DNA of 64,000 nt from Candidatus Peregrinibacteria bacterium UBA1369 (GTDB lineage Bacteria; Patescibacteriota; Gracilibacteria; UBA1369), in the NCBI GenBank assembly GCA_002305925.1, contig DBRL01000010.1, positions 56,284 through 120,283 of the forward strand, read 5' to 3'. Position 1 is the stretch's first letter. The number at the start of each line of letters is the position of its first letter. Under the pieces are notes generated by a model. That model worked only from the letters and a program-made list of their open reading frames with translations, had not been told where the DNA came from and made no database searches. The position numbers and the translations under genes are program-made. Below are positions 8,403-18,497 of the stretch, piece after piece.

Positions 8403-10163
8403 ATGAGTGATGCGGTCAACGAAATCAAGGCCCGTTTGCCGATTGAGAATCTGGTGGCGGAGTATGTGGTACTGAAGCGCATTGGCAAGAGCTTAAAAGG
8501 CCTCTGTCCTTTCCATTCTGAGAAAACTCCCAGCTTTATCGTCAGTCCGGACAAGGGGATAGCCTATTGTTTTGGTTGCCAGAAGGGTGGTGATATTTTC
8601 CGTTTTTTGATGGAGGTGGAAAACATCGACTTCAGTGAAGCCCTGAAAATTCTTTCCGAAAAAACCGGAGTTGTTCTGGAGAAGGAGTCGAGTAAAAATT
8701 TTGTTCATAAGGGCGAGAAAGATATTTTGCTGGAAATCCATGAGCAGGCTACTGTTTTTTTTGAGCAGGAGCTTTGGTCTGAACGAGGTATGGCCGCTCT
8801 GGATTATTTGCGCGGTCGCGGTTTGACCGAGCAGACTATTCGTCAATTCAGGCTGGGGCTGGCTCCTGACAGTTTCGAAGCGACTCATCAGCTGCTTTTG
8901 AAAAAAGGCTATAAACACGCCCAAATTTTGCAGGCCGGTCTGGCGCTGGCCAAGGATACCTCGATGGTACATATTTACGATCGTTTTCGCGGCAGAATTA
9001 CTTTTCCGGTCACGGATGGTTTGGGCAGGGTGGTTGGTTTTGGCGGCAGGGCACTCAGTTCCGATCAGCAGCCCAAATATCTCAATTCTCCCGAGACGCC
9101 GATCTATCAGAAAAATCAGCTCCTTTACGGATTCCATCAATCCAAGCCAACGATCAAGGTAAACAAGCAGGCCGTGGTGGTGGAGGGGTATATGGATTAT
9201 CTGATGGCCTGGCAGGATGGCGTGAAAAACGTGGTCGCGGTCAACGGTACTGCGCTGACCAAGCGTCATTTGACTCAATTGAAGCCTTATATCGAGGAGC
9301 TGGTTTTGTCTTTTGACATGGATCGGGCCGGCCAGGAGGCGGCCCGGAGAAGTTTCGAGTTGACGCAGGACTTTGAATTTATCGTCAAGGTTATGATTTT
9401 GCCCTCCGGCAAAGATATTGCTGATTTTGTACTTGAGCAGCCTGGGGATTTAAAGGGACTTCTAGCCGGCATCAGACTTTTTGCCGACCATTTTTATGAG
9501 GATTTGTTTGTGCGTTTCAATAAAAACTCTCCCGTCGAAAAACGCAAAATATTGGCGGAATTCGCTCTACTGATCGGTAAGATCAAAAGCTCCGTGGAAC
9601 GGGATGGCTATGTCCGTAGACTGGCCGCCGATTTGGCCGTACCGGAGGTGCAGATATATGATGAGCTGAACGTGATGAAGTTGAGTCATAGTCATCCGGC
9701 CAAACAGGCCATGGAAGCTGAAAAACCCAAGCAATACGCGCCGGAGGAAGTTTTGCTTGGTTTGTTGCTCAATTATCCACTGCGTTTTTACGCCATAAAA
9801 GATCGTCTGTCGCAAGACGATTTGCCGGAAAGTATAAAAACTATTTACAATCAGTTTTTGTCAAACTATAATCCACAGGGTACTGATCAGGATGCTGTTT
9901 TGACGATTTTGTCCGGACTGGATGGAGAGCACAAGCCCCAGGCCACTTTAATGTCTTTATTTGTAGAGGAAAAGTATGGGGAATTGCCCCCCGAGACGAT
10001 TGAGAAGGAAATTGTCGATCTAATGGGGAAAATAAGGCAAAAACGGCTGGTCGATTTGCGTCAGGGCTTGCAGCGGCGGCTGAAGGAGGCCGAGTCGCGT
10101 CAAGATCAGCAGGAAATGCAGGAGATACTGGTAGCCCTAAGCGGTATGACCGCGGAAAAATAA
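8403..10163 (+). CDS. dnaG: DNA primase
   Basis: DnaG lays down RNA primers at the replication fork. The 586-residue protein has the CHC2 zinc finger (C35, H38, C56, C59), the primase core with RFRGRITFPVTDGLGRVVGFGGR, and the TOPRIM metal-binding residues E261 in VVEGYMD and D305/D307 in SFDMDRAGQEAARR. A helical C-terminal region of about 170 residues follows that would contact the DnaB helicase. It starts 30 nt after the sugar-phosphate transferase gene and is followed after 19 nt by rpoD, as in many bacterial macromolecular-synthesis operons. The third member of that operon, rpsU, is not here but at 48942. Confidence 0.95.
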   Translation: MSDAVNEIKARLPIENLVAEYVVLKRIGKSLKGLCPFHSEKTPSFIVSPDKGIAYCFGCQKGGDIFRFLMEVENIDFSEALKILSEKTGVVLEKESSKNFVHKGEKDILLEIHEQATVFFEQELWSERGMAALDYLRGRGLTEQTIRQFRLGLAPDSFEATHQLLLKKGYKHAQILQAGLALAKDTSMVHIYDRFRGRITFPVTDGLGRVVGFGGRALSSDQQPKYLNSPETPIYQKNQLLYGFHQSKPTIKVNKQAVVVEGYMDYLMAWQDGVKNVVAVNGTALTKRHLTQLKPYIEELVLSFDMDRAGQEAARRSFELTQDFEFIVKVMILPSGKDIADFVLEQPGDLKGLLAGIRLFADHFYEDLFVRFNKNSPVEKRKILAEFALLIGKIKSSVERDGYVRRLAADLAVPEVQIYDELNVMKLSHSHPAKQAMEAEKPKQYAPEEVLLGLLLNYPLRFYAIKDRLSQDDLPESIKTIYNQFLSNYNPQGTDQDAVLTILSGLDGEHKPQATLMSLFVEEKYGELPPETIEKEIVDLMGKIRQKRLVDLRQGLQRRLKEAESRQDQQEMQEILVALSGMTAEK

Positions 10164-10182
10164 TTAATGTAACGCAAGTTTA

Positions 10183-11310
10183 ATGGCCAGAACAAAAAAG
10201 TTTATCGTACAGCCCACTGATGATACTCTGCAGCGATTTCCGGAAGCGGTTAGAGATCTCGTGAAAAAAGGGCGGGAGCACAGTTTTGTGACCCATCAGG
10301 AGCTGATGAAGGCCATACCGAACGCCGAGGATGACATTATGCTGCTCGATGAGGTGATGGGGCTTTTTATGGATTTGGGTATTGAGATTATCGATGCCAA
10401 AGACAAAATGCTGATTTCTCGTGAAAAGGAGGAAGGGGAACCGGTCAAGGCTCCGGAACCAGAGAAAAAAACGGTGGAATTGCGTGAGATCGCCAATGAT
10501 TCGATACGTCTCTATCTCTGTGAAATCGGAAAAATTTCGTTGCTTTCTGCCAAGGAAGAAATTGATTTGGCCCGGAGGATCAAGAAGGGTGATCAGTCTG
10601 CAAAATCAAAGCTGGCCGAATCAAATCTGCGTTTGGTGGTCAGTATCGCCAAAAAGTATATCGGACGAGGACTCTCCTTTCTCGATCTGATTCAGGAGGG
10701 TAATATCGGTCTTTTTCGTGCCGTGGAAAAGTTTGATCCCGATCGTGGTTTCAAGTTTTCGACCTATGCCACCTGGTGGATTCGCCAGGCCATTACACGT
10801 GCCATTGCTGACCAGGCCAGAACTATCCGTATACCCGTGCACATGGTTGAGACCATCAACAAGCTGACTCATGCGCAGCGGCGTTTGGTCCAGGAATTGG
10901 GGCGTGAACCGGTGGTGGAGGAGCTGGCCGCTGAGATGGGCATGGATGTAAAGAAGGTCAAGCATATTTTAAAAATATCCCAGGATATTGTTTCTCTGGA
11001 GGCTCCGGTTGGCACCGAGGAGGACAGCAAACTCGGTGATTTTATCGAGGATGATGACGCCGTTTTGCCACAGGAGGCCACTAACCGTGTCTTGATCAAA
11101 GAGAATATTCATGAAATGCTGCAGTACCTTTCGCCCCGCGAGCGCAAGATCATTGAAATGCGTTTCGGTCTAAAGGATGGGGTGGGGCATACATTGGAGG
11201 AGGTTGGTCAGGAGTTCAATGTCACCAGAGAGAGAATCCGCCAGATTGAAGCCAAGGTATTGCAGAAACTGAAGGAGCATCCCACCAGTATCAAAATACG
11301 TCCAAACTAG
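10183..11310 (+). CDS. rpoD: RNA polymerase primary sigma factor
   Basis: A sigma-70 group 1 factor of 375 residues. A short region 1.1 is seen at residues 25-65 ([20 protein letters not shown]). Region 1.2 is [21 protein letters not shown]. Regions 2.1-2.4 include [38 protein letters not shown] and [17 protein letters not shown]. Region 3 contains [13 protein letters not shown]. Region 4 ends with [15 protein letters not shown] and the -35-binding helix [15 protein letters not shown]. This matches the many TTGaca / TAtaaT promoters seen across the window. It lies directly after dnaG and before greA. Confidence 0.96.
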   Translation: MARTKKFIVQPTDDTLQRFPEAVRDLVKKGREHSFVTHQELMKAIPNAEDDIMLLDEVMGLFMDLGIEIIDAKDKMLISREKEEGEPVKAPEPEKKTVELREIANDSIRLYLCEIGKISLLSAKEEIDLARRIKKGDQSAKSKLAESNLRLVVSIAKKYIGRGLSFLDLIQEGNIGLFRAVEKFDPDRGFKFSTYATWWIRQAITRAIADQARTIRIPVHMVETINKLTHAQRRLVQELGREPVVEELAAEMGMDVKKVKHILKISQDIVSLEAPVGTEEDSKLGDFIEDDDAVLPQEATNRVLIKENIHEMLQYLSPRERKIIEMRFGLKDGVGHTLEEVGQEFNVTRERIRQIEAKVLQKLKEHPTSIKIRPN

Positions 11311-11339
11311 GAATTAAACCATTTAACCAATTTCTCTTT

Positions 11340-11921
11340 ATGGCAGAGGCAAAGACCAAGGCAAAATCCAGGACCAAAAAAACAACGCTGGCAAAACAGG
11401 TTGCGGCCAAATCTCCACGTCGTGCCGATGACAAGGTTACTTTGGTGACCAAGGAAGGGTTGGACACCCTGAAGAAGGAGCTTGACTATCTTGAAAATAC
11501 GCGCCGGCGTGAAATCGCGGCCAGGATTAAGGAGGCGGTAAGTTATGGTGACCTTTCGGAAAATTCCGAGTATGAAGAGGCAAAAAACGAACAGGCTTTC
11601 GTGGAGGGACGTATTATGCAGCTGACCGAGCAGGTCAAATACGCGCAAATCATTGATGACGAAGCGGCCCAGCAGCAGTCCAAAAAGCAGATGCATGTAC
11701 AACTGGGCAACTGCGTGAAAATACGCGCGATCAATGGAAAATTCGTCGGGGGCGTTTTTGAATATACTTTGGTTGGTACGACGGAAGCCGATCCCCTCGG
11801 TGGCAAAATTTCCAACGAGTCCCCCGTAGGAGTGGCTCTTCTGGATCAGCAGGTCGGGGCCAAAATCGACGTGCGGGTTCCGGCCGGAACGGTGACCTAC
11901 GAAATTCTCAGCATTTCCTAG
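11340..11921 (+). CDS. greA: Transcription elongation factor GreA
   Basis: GreA rescues backtracked RNA polymerase by stimulating cleavage of the nascent RNA. After a basic Lys/Thr/Ala-rich extension of about 35 residues, the N-terminal coiled coil carries VTKEGLDTLKKELDYLE and the acidic tip YGDLSENSEYEEAKNEQAF. The C-terminal FKBP-like domain holds SNESPVGVALLDQQVG and VRVPAGTVTYEI. At 193 residues it is longer than the usual 158, because of the N-terminal extension. It lies 30 nt after rpoD and ends 7 nt before the PEGA gene. Confidence 0.94.
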   Translation: MAEAKTKAKSRTKKTTLAKQVAAKSPRRADDKVTLVTKEGLDTLKKELDYLENTRRREIAARIKEAVSYGDLSENSEYEEAKNEQAFVEGRIMQLTEQVKYAQIIDDEAAQQQSKKQMHVQLGNCVKIRAINGKFVGGVFEYTLVGTTEADPLGGKISNESPVGVALLDQQVGAKIDVRVPAGTVTYEILSIS

Positions 11922-11927
11922 TCAATC

Positions 11928-13157
11928 ATGCCGAAAAACTTGCAGAAATGGTTGTGGAGAATGGCGCTCCTGCTGCTTTTTACTCTCTCGCTGTTTTATG
12001 TTCTGATCCAGCTGAACGGTTTGCGTTTTGATTTTTATACCAACGAAATCAGGCGCACGGGGATTGTGTCCCTTTCCTATACCGATTCAGAGGCCGAAAT
12101 CTATTTGGACGACCGGCGTCTGGAGGGAGGGGTGCCTTTTTCCGCCACCGGTGTGCTGCCCGGAAGGTATCAGCTGACCGTGGTCAAGCCGGGCCATCTT
12201 GAATACAAATTGCCGGTTGAGGTTTTTTCCGACCGTATTACCCGTGTGCTGTCCGTTTTTCTAGTGCCGCTGGACCCTTCGTTGAAATTCAAAGGGTTGT
12301 GGGCTATTGGTATGCCCCAGGAGGAGTTTTTTTGGGAGGGGGGTTATGTTTTCTGGGTTGAAGGACGGATTTTGCGCTGGGTGCGGCTGGCCGCCGCCAG
12401 CGCCGATCAGCCGCACGAGGTTTTGTTGCCTTTTGAGGATTTAGTTTCGATTGAGGTTGTTTCGGGCAATGAGGCCGTTCTGATGTCACGGGACACCGGT
12501 CGACGCGCAATATTGGCTTTGAACGGGTCATCAATAGTACCGATTGCTTATTCCACAAATTATCAGTATGTCGGGAACCGTTGGCTCTATCTGAAGGATG
12601 ATTTGCTGGCCCTTTTTAATCGTGAGATGAATCAGCTGGTCTGGGCCAAACAGCCACGTCCCGGAAGTGATATTGCAGCTGTAAAAATGTCGGTTGTTCA
12701 TGGGAGGGTTTTTCTGATGGTTCAGTTTGCGGAAGCTGGGCAGAACGCTCTCTATGAAGTCAGATCCGGCGGTGAATTTTTATTGCTCTCGGAGCGCGAT
12801 GTTGATTGGGTGGGTGTTGATACGCGGGGTAATGTGGATTATCTGGTGGCCGGACGGGAACTTTGGAAATATTTGCCTGTCGAGGACAAGTCGCTTCTCG
12901 TAAGGCGTTTTTCAGAAAAGGTAAAGCTGTTTCATAGTGATTGGCGCTGGCGCGGTTCGGAGGGGTTGCTGCTTTTTGCCGATGATGACGGGCTGTGGCT
13001 GGCCGATTCAGGTTTTGACAATGTTGTAAAGCTCCTGCATACAGAAAACGTTCCCTATGTTCATCTGGCCCCGGACGGTACATTATTTTGGGGGGAGGTG
13101 GAGCGTCAGGGAGGAGAGGAGTTTTTCGAAGTCAAGCGCTGGACGATTTGGGAATAG
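11928..13157 (+). CDS. Membrane-anchored PEGA-domain protein
   Basis: A 409-residue protein with an N-terminal membrane anchor (about residues 10-29, LLLLFTLSLFYVLIQL). A PEGA-like beta domain follows at roughly residues 45-110 (DSEAEIYLDDRRLEGGVPFS, GRYQLTVVKPGHLEYKLPVE). PEGA domains occur in surface and extracytoplasmic bacterial proteins. The remaining 290 residues are rich in beta-strand-like segments spaced as in a propeller (ILRWVRLAAAS, GNRWLYLKDDLLALF, GVDTRGNVDYLVAGRELWKY), but I cannot name the fold. The anchor places the bulk outside the cytoplasm. It is the last gene of the rightward run and ends 4 nt from the stop of the convergent gene at 13162. Confidence 0.8.
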   Translation: MPKNLQKWLWRMALLLLFTLSLFYVLIQLNGLRFDFYTNEIRRTGIVSLSYTDSEAEIYLDDRRLEGGVPFSATGVLPGRYQLTVVKPGHLEYKLPVEVFSDRITRVLSVFLVPLDPSLKFKGLWAIGMPQEEFFWEGGYVFWVEGRILRWVRLAAASADQPHEVLLPFEDLVSIEVVSGNEAVLMSRDTGRRAILALNGSSIVPIAYSTNYQYVGNRWLYLKDDLLALFNREMNQLVWAKQPRPGSDIAAVKMSVVHGRVFLMVQFAEAGQNALYEVRSGGEFLLLSERDVDWVGVDTRGNVDYLVAGRELWKYLPVEDKSLLVRRFSEKVKLFHSDWRWRGSEGLLLFADDDGLWLADSGFDNVVKLLHTENVPYVHLAPDGTLFWGEVERQGGEEFFEVKRWTIWE

Positions 13158-13161
13158 GTTG

Positions 13162-13599
13162 TTAGCGGCGGCGGATTTTTTTACGGCCTTTATTTTTGTG
13201 GATGCGGTATTTTTCCTCCAGGCGCTGAAATTTCGGTGTTACCTGGTTTTTTCGCTTGGGGTAGGTAACCCGTAAATCGTGATACAGTCCGTAGAGGGCC
13301 AAAAGGAGCCAGATGATCAGTATGTAGGTAAAGGCTCTCATGGAAAGCACTTCGATGCGGTAGAGGCGGGTCAGCACGTTGGTGGCCAGGAGTACAGAGA
13401 TCGTAATAAATTTGCCGGGGTATTCCTGCAATATTTTGCGCAGAATGCTGTCCTTGCAGGTGCGGATTTTGTAAACGAGAAAAACACTCAGGACCAGGGT
13501 TATTCCGATCAGGGTCCAGGGGATCCATTGTAGGGGGAAGTAACGGTCGGGAGAGAAATTGAAGAGGTAATCGAGTGCGGAAACCACAGTATTAACCAT
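13162..13599 (-). CDS. Small membrane protein with basic C-terminus
   Basis: A 145-residue protein with three likely membrane segments (about residues 25-42, 62-80 and 88-107). Its cytoplasmic tail of about 35 residues is strongly basic and ends in KNKGRKKIRRR. I do not recognise a family. Its start is 2 nt after the lgt stop, so translation is probably coupled and it is the last gene of the operon from 20943. Such a basic tail could contact nucleic acid or phospholipid head groups; that is speculation. Confidence 0.7.
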   Translation of the reverse strand: MVNTVVSALDYLFNFSPDRYFPLQWIPWTLIGITLVLSVFLVYKIRTCKDSILRKILQEYPGKFITISVLLATNVLTRLYRIEVLSMRAFTYILIIWLLLALYGLYHDLRVTYPKRKNQVTPKFQRLEEKYRIHKNKGRKKIRRR

Positions 13600-13601
13600 A
13601 G

Positions 13602-14384
13602 TTATGAATTTTCTTGGAAGTAATTTCTAAAATACCTATACAGCATATATGTGCCGATGGAAAGTCCCAGAAAACTCCAGATTTGGCCTTCCCTGACGGT
13701 GTCAAAGAGCAGCAGCGCTTCATCCCCGCGCAGAAATTCTTCCAAAAAACGCAGCAGTGAATAGATTGTCAGACCGGAAAGCGCGATAATACCGGGTTTT
13801 TTGAACCAGTCATGGTTAAAGAGGTGGAACAGCAGCAGCCCGATCAAGAGCGAATAAAGTGCCGCGTAAAGCTGAACGGGATGAATGGGTATGGCGTACT
13901 GTGAAGGTTCCATCATTACTCCCCAGGGCAAGTCGGTGGGAGAGCCGTAGCTGCGTCCGTCCAGAAAAGCGCCTAGATAGGCGAAGGTCATGCCGAAAAA
14001 AATTGCCACTGCCAGAATATCCGTCCAGGAACGGAAATCCTCATTGTCTTTTTTTGCCAGCAGCCAGAGACTCAAAAATATTCCCAGAAGCCCGCCCCAA
14101 ACATTCAGTCCTTTATCCCAGATATAAAGCGGTTCCAGAAATTGGCCTTCAACGATGGAGATTTGGATAAAATAATCCAGGTTATAAAGCATAAAAACCA
14201 GTCGGGCCATGATCAGTCCGCTCAAAAAGATCAGCAGACTGTTTTCACTGAGGAAGGAAAGTTTGACCAGGCGTTGCCGGCTGAGTTTGTAGACGATCAG
14301 CAGGGAGAAAAAAATGCCCAGGGCCATGAATATCCAGAGGGAATAAACGGTTAGAGGCCCTAGCTGCAAAAGGATTGGATACAT
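13602..14384 (-). CDS. lgt: Prolipoprotein diacylglyceryl transferase
   Basis: Lgt moves a diacylglyceryl group from phosphatidylglycerol to the lipobox cysteine of prolipoproteins, the first step of lipoprotein maturation. This 260-residue protein has about seven membrane helices. It shows the typical N-terminal LGPLTVYSLWIF, LIMARLVFMLYN, the GLNVWGGLLG motif, LGAFLDGRSYG with the conserved Gly/Arg residues, and IHPVQLYAALYSLLIG. Lipoprotein genes with good lipoboxes at 59853 and 61304 would be its substrates. Its ATG overlaps the TAA of the upstream gene (TAATG at 14384), which indicates coupled translation. Confidence 0.92.
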   Translation of the reverse strand: MYPILLQLGPLTVYSLWIFMALGIFFSLLIVYKLSRQRLVKLSFLSENSLLIFLSGLIMARLVFMLYNLDYFIQISIVEGQFLEPLYIWDKGLNVWGGLLGIFLSLWLLAKKDNEDFRSWTDILAVAIFFGMTFAYLGAFLDGRSYGSPTDLPWGVMMEPSQYAIPIHPVQLYAALYSLLIGLLLFHLFNHDWFKKPGIIALSGLTIYSLLRFLEEFLRGDEALLLFDTVREGQIWSFLGLSIGTYMLYRYFRNYFQENS

Positions 14385-15831
14385 TAGAAGTTGAGAATGA
14401 TAAGGCTTGACGAAAGCAGAAAAACCACGGCCAACACTGGAGTGGCCAGTGCTTTTCGCCGGAAGAATTCAATTTTGATTCCCAGAAAGCAGACGAAGAA
14501 GAAAAGCGTGGTAAAGAAATATTTGATCAGAGAGGTTTGAAAAAGCAGATTGAAACCGGTTTCAGGAATAAAATCAATGACCTTGGTGTTGAGGTAAATT
14601 GTGGCGAAATAATAGACAATGTAGAAGGTCAGTACCCAGCCGGCCAGGCTGAAAATTTCTCTTTCCAACACTTCCAGTGAGGTGTATTCGATCTGTGCCA
14701 GTTTTTCCTCGTTTTTTTTGCGAATTAGTTCGGTCAATTCTTTTTTCTCAGCTTTTCTTTGTTGCCAGAGGCGTTGCAGGGCTCTTTTGGTTTCGGCTTT
14801 GAATTCCGGGTCGGGAGCCTGAAAATAGATGATCAGAAATTCTTTCAGCTGGGAGTTGGTGGCTTTAAGTTTGTTGCGCAGGGCTGTGATTTCGTCGTCT
14901 TCAGGCATACTGCCGATCAGGGGGGTGATCAGAATGTCGATCAGTCGGTCTGGGAAGGATGGGTCGGCGTTCTCGGTGATGTGTTCGCGGCGCCAATCGC
15001 GCAGCGAATCAAAAATGTCTTTTCCCGCCGGGTTGTTGATTTTTTCCAATGCCATCATCATGCTCTTGGCTTCAACTGACAGCTGCGTTTTTTCTCTGAT
15101 ACGCTGGGCCTGATTGAGGAAGATTTCTTCCTTTTGCAGATAGGTTAAAAGTTCTTCGCAGCTTTGTTTGATGTATTCCAGGTTGGTGCTGTTTTTGATG
15201 CGCAGGATTTTTTCAACGAAATATTTGATTTTACTTTTTCTGGTTGGATCAAGTTCGTTCTGATATGTGTTGAGGATTTCGTTGACTTTGGCCAGCACAA
15301 AATCAACCTGGGTTTTCATTTGGGCCTGCCTTTTTTGAAACTCAATTTCGTCGAGTGCCTTTTTTTTCTGGAGCAGCTCTTTTTCCATTTTTTCCTCGAG
15401 CATTCTGTCGCGCAGTTCGTCCACGCCTCGCATCCTGGCTTTTTTTACTTCCTCTTCTCCAAGGCCGGAAGGATAGAGTTGTTGTACGTCAAACTGATAT
15501 TCGCCAAGCAGTCTTTTATAGGCGTTGTATATATTTTCTGCCTGGATCGTGCCGACGATGCGTTTACCGTTTTTGTCCAGTGCCTCAAACTCAAAGGTGA
15601 CTATTGTTTCCGCCACCGCTTTTTCCAGGCCTGCTTCTTCGGGGGTGGATTGGTTTTCGTTGTTAAGCTGGACGCCCGGCGCAGATGTGCCTGAGCCCAC
15701 CGGTGTCAGTGAGAGAATGGAAAAACCGATGATGTTGAGTTCTTTGCGCGCGCTGGATTCGTCCGGCGCGTTGATCGTGCCATTCAGCTGCTGGTTTTCC
15801 TTGTTGATGACGGTGTAGGCGTACTGGGGCA

Positions 15832-15832
<1 letters not shown>
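14384..15832 (-). CDS. Membrane protein with two PilC/GspF N-terminus-like domains and coiled coil
   Basis: 482 residues. Residues 1-46 (MPQYAYTVINKENQQLNG, ARKELNIIGFSILSL) and about 80-125 (FEFEALDKNGKRIVGTIQAE, YNAYKRLLGEYQFDVQQLYP) both match the short beta-rich module that opens PilC/GspF inner-membrane proteins of type IV pili and type II secretion. The helical GspF bundles that should follow are absent. Instead residues 130-390 are charged and coiled-coil rich, and residues 395-482 hold three membrane segments. So this is not PilC itself but may sit in the same machinery or reuse the module; that is inference. It is joined to pyrG and lgt by one-base TAATG overlaps on both sides. Confidence 0.75.
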
Positions 15833-17487
<1,655 letters not shown>

Positions 17488-17507
17488 TTATGATTCCCTG
17501 GCATTTA

Positions 17508-18485
17508 TCATAAAATCAGACCGGTTCGCTGTCTGACTTGTTCCATGGTGCCTGAGGCGATTTTTTTCGCCTTTTCCCCGCCTGATTTTAGGACGTCCCC
17601 AAGATAGCCCAAATTTTTGGCCAGTTCAATTCTTTTTTCCCTGGCTGGACCGAAGTGTTCCAGGTATTTGGTTAGTAGCATTTTTTTGGCTTCTCCATAA
17701 CCAAATCCACCGGACAGATATTTGTCGCGCAGATTCTCGATTTCCGGGGGAGTAGCCAGGTAGGAATAGATTTTGAAGACGGTGTCTGTGTCCGGATCTT
17801 TGGGAGCTTCGACGGGGGTGGAATCGGTTTTGATACCCATGATCTGTTTTTTCAGTTCTTCTTCGGGAGCGAAAATCTGGATGGTGTTGTTGTAGCTCTT
17901 GCTCATTTTATGTTCGCCGTCCGTGCCGACGATTGAGGCGATTTCTTCCGGCGTCATTTCTTCTGGCAGTTTGAAGGTCTCGCCAAAAATGCCGTTAAAT
18001 TTTTCGGCCAGGTCGCGGGCGATTTCCACGTGCTGTTTTTGATCTTTGCCTACCGGTACCAGATCGGCCTGATAAAGCAGAATATCGGCCGCCATCAGTA
18101 CGGGATAAGTAAACAGACCGACAGTGGGGTCTTTTTTGCCGGTGGCCAGCGCGTCTTTCCAGGCATGGGCCCGCTCCATCAGTCCAAACGGAGTGATGCA
18201 GCTGAGTATCCAGGCCAGCTCGCTGTGTTCGTGCAGGTCGGACTGGCGGTAGAAAACGGTTCGTTCCGGATCCAGTCCCAGGGCCAGGAAGTCGAGGGCC
18301 ACGTCGAGCGTGTTGCGGTGCAGTTCTTCGGCATTGCGAACGGTGGTCAGGGAGTGCAGATCGGCGATGAAGACAAAGGTTTCGTAATCGTTCTGCAGGT
18401 CGATAATCGGTTTCATGGCACCCAGATAGTTGCCGATATGCGGTGTGCCGCTGGGTTTCACTCCGGTGAGGGCTCTCTTTTTCAT
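17508..18485 (-). CDS. trpS: Tryptophan-tRNA ligase
   Basis: A class I aminoacyl-tRNA synthetase that charges tRNA-Trp. It has the HIGH-like motif GTPHIGNYLGAM near residue 15, IADLHSLTT, YPVLMAADILLYQADLVPVG for tryptophan binding, DQKQHVEIARDLAEKFN, and the KMSKS loop HKMSKSYNNTI. Its 325 residues are typical for bacterial TrpS. It lies 12 nt after priA and 29 nt before pyrG in a leftward operon. Confidence 0.96.
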   Translation of the reverse strand: MKKRALTGVKPSGTPHIGNYLGAMKPIIDLQNDYETFVFIADLHSLTTVRNAEELHRNTLDVALDFLALGLDPERTVFYRQSDLHEHSELAWILSCITPFGLMERAHAWKDALATGKKDPTVGLFTYPVLMAADILLYQADLVPVGKDQKQHVEIARDLAEKFNGIFGETFKLPEEMTPEEIASIVGTDGEHKMSKSYNNTIQIFAPEEELKKQIMGIKTDSTPVEAPKDPDTDTVFKIYSYLATPPEIENLRDKYLSGGFGYGEAKKMLLTKYLEHFGPAREKRIELAKNLGYLGDVLKSGGEKAKKIASGTMEQVRQRTGLIL

Positions 18486-18497
18486 GTTATGGGTTTT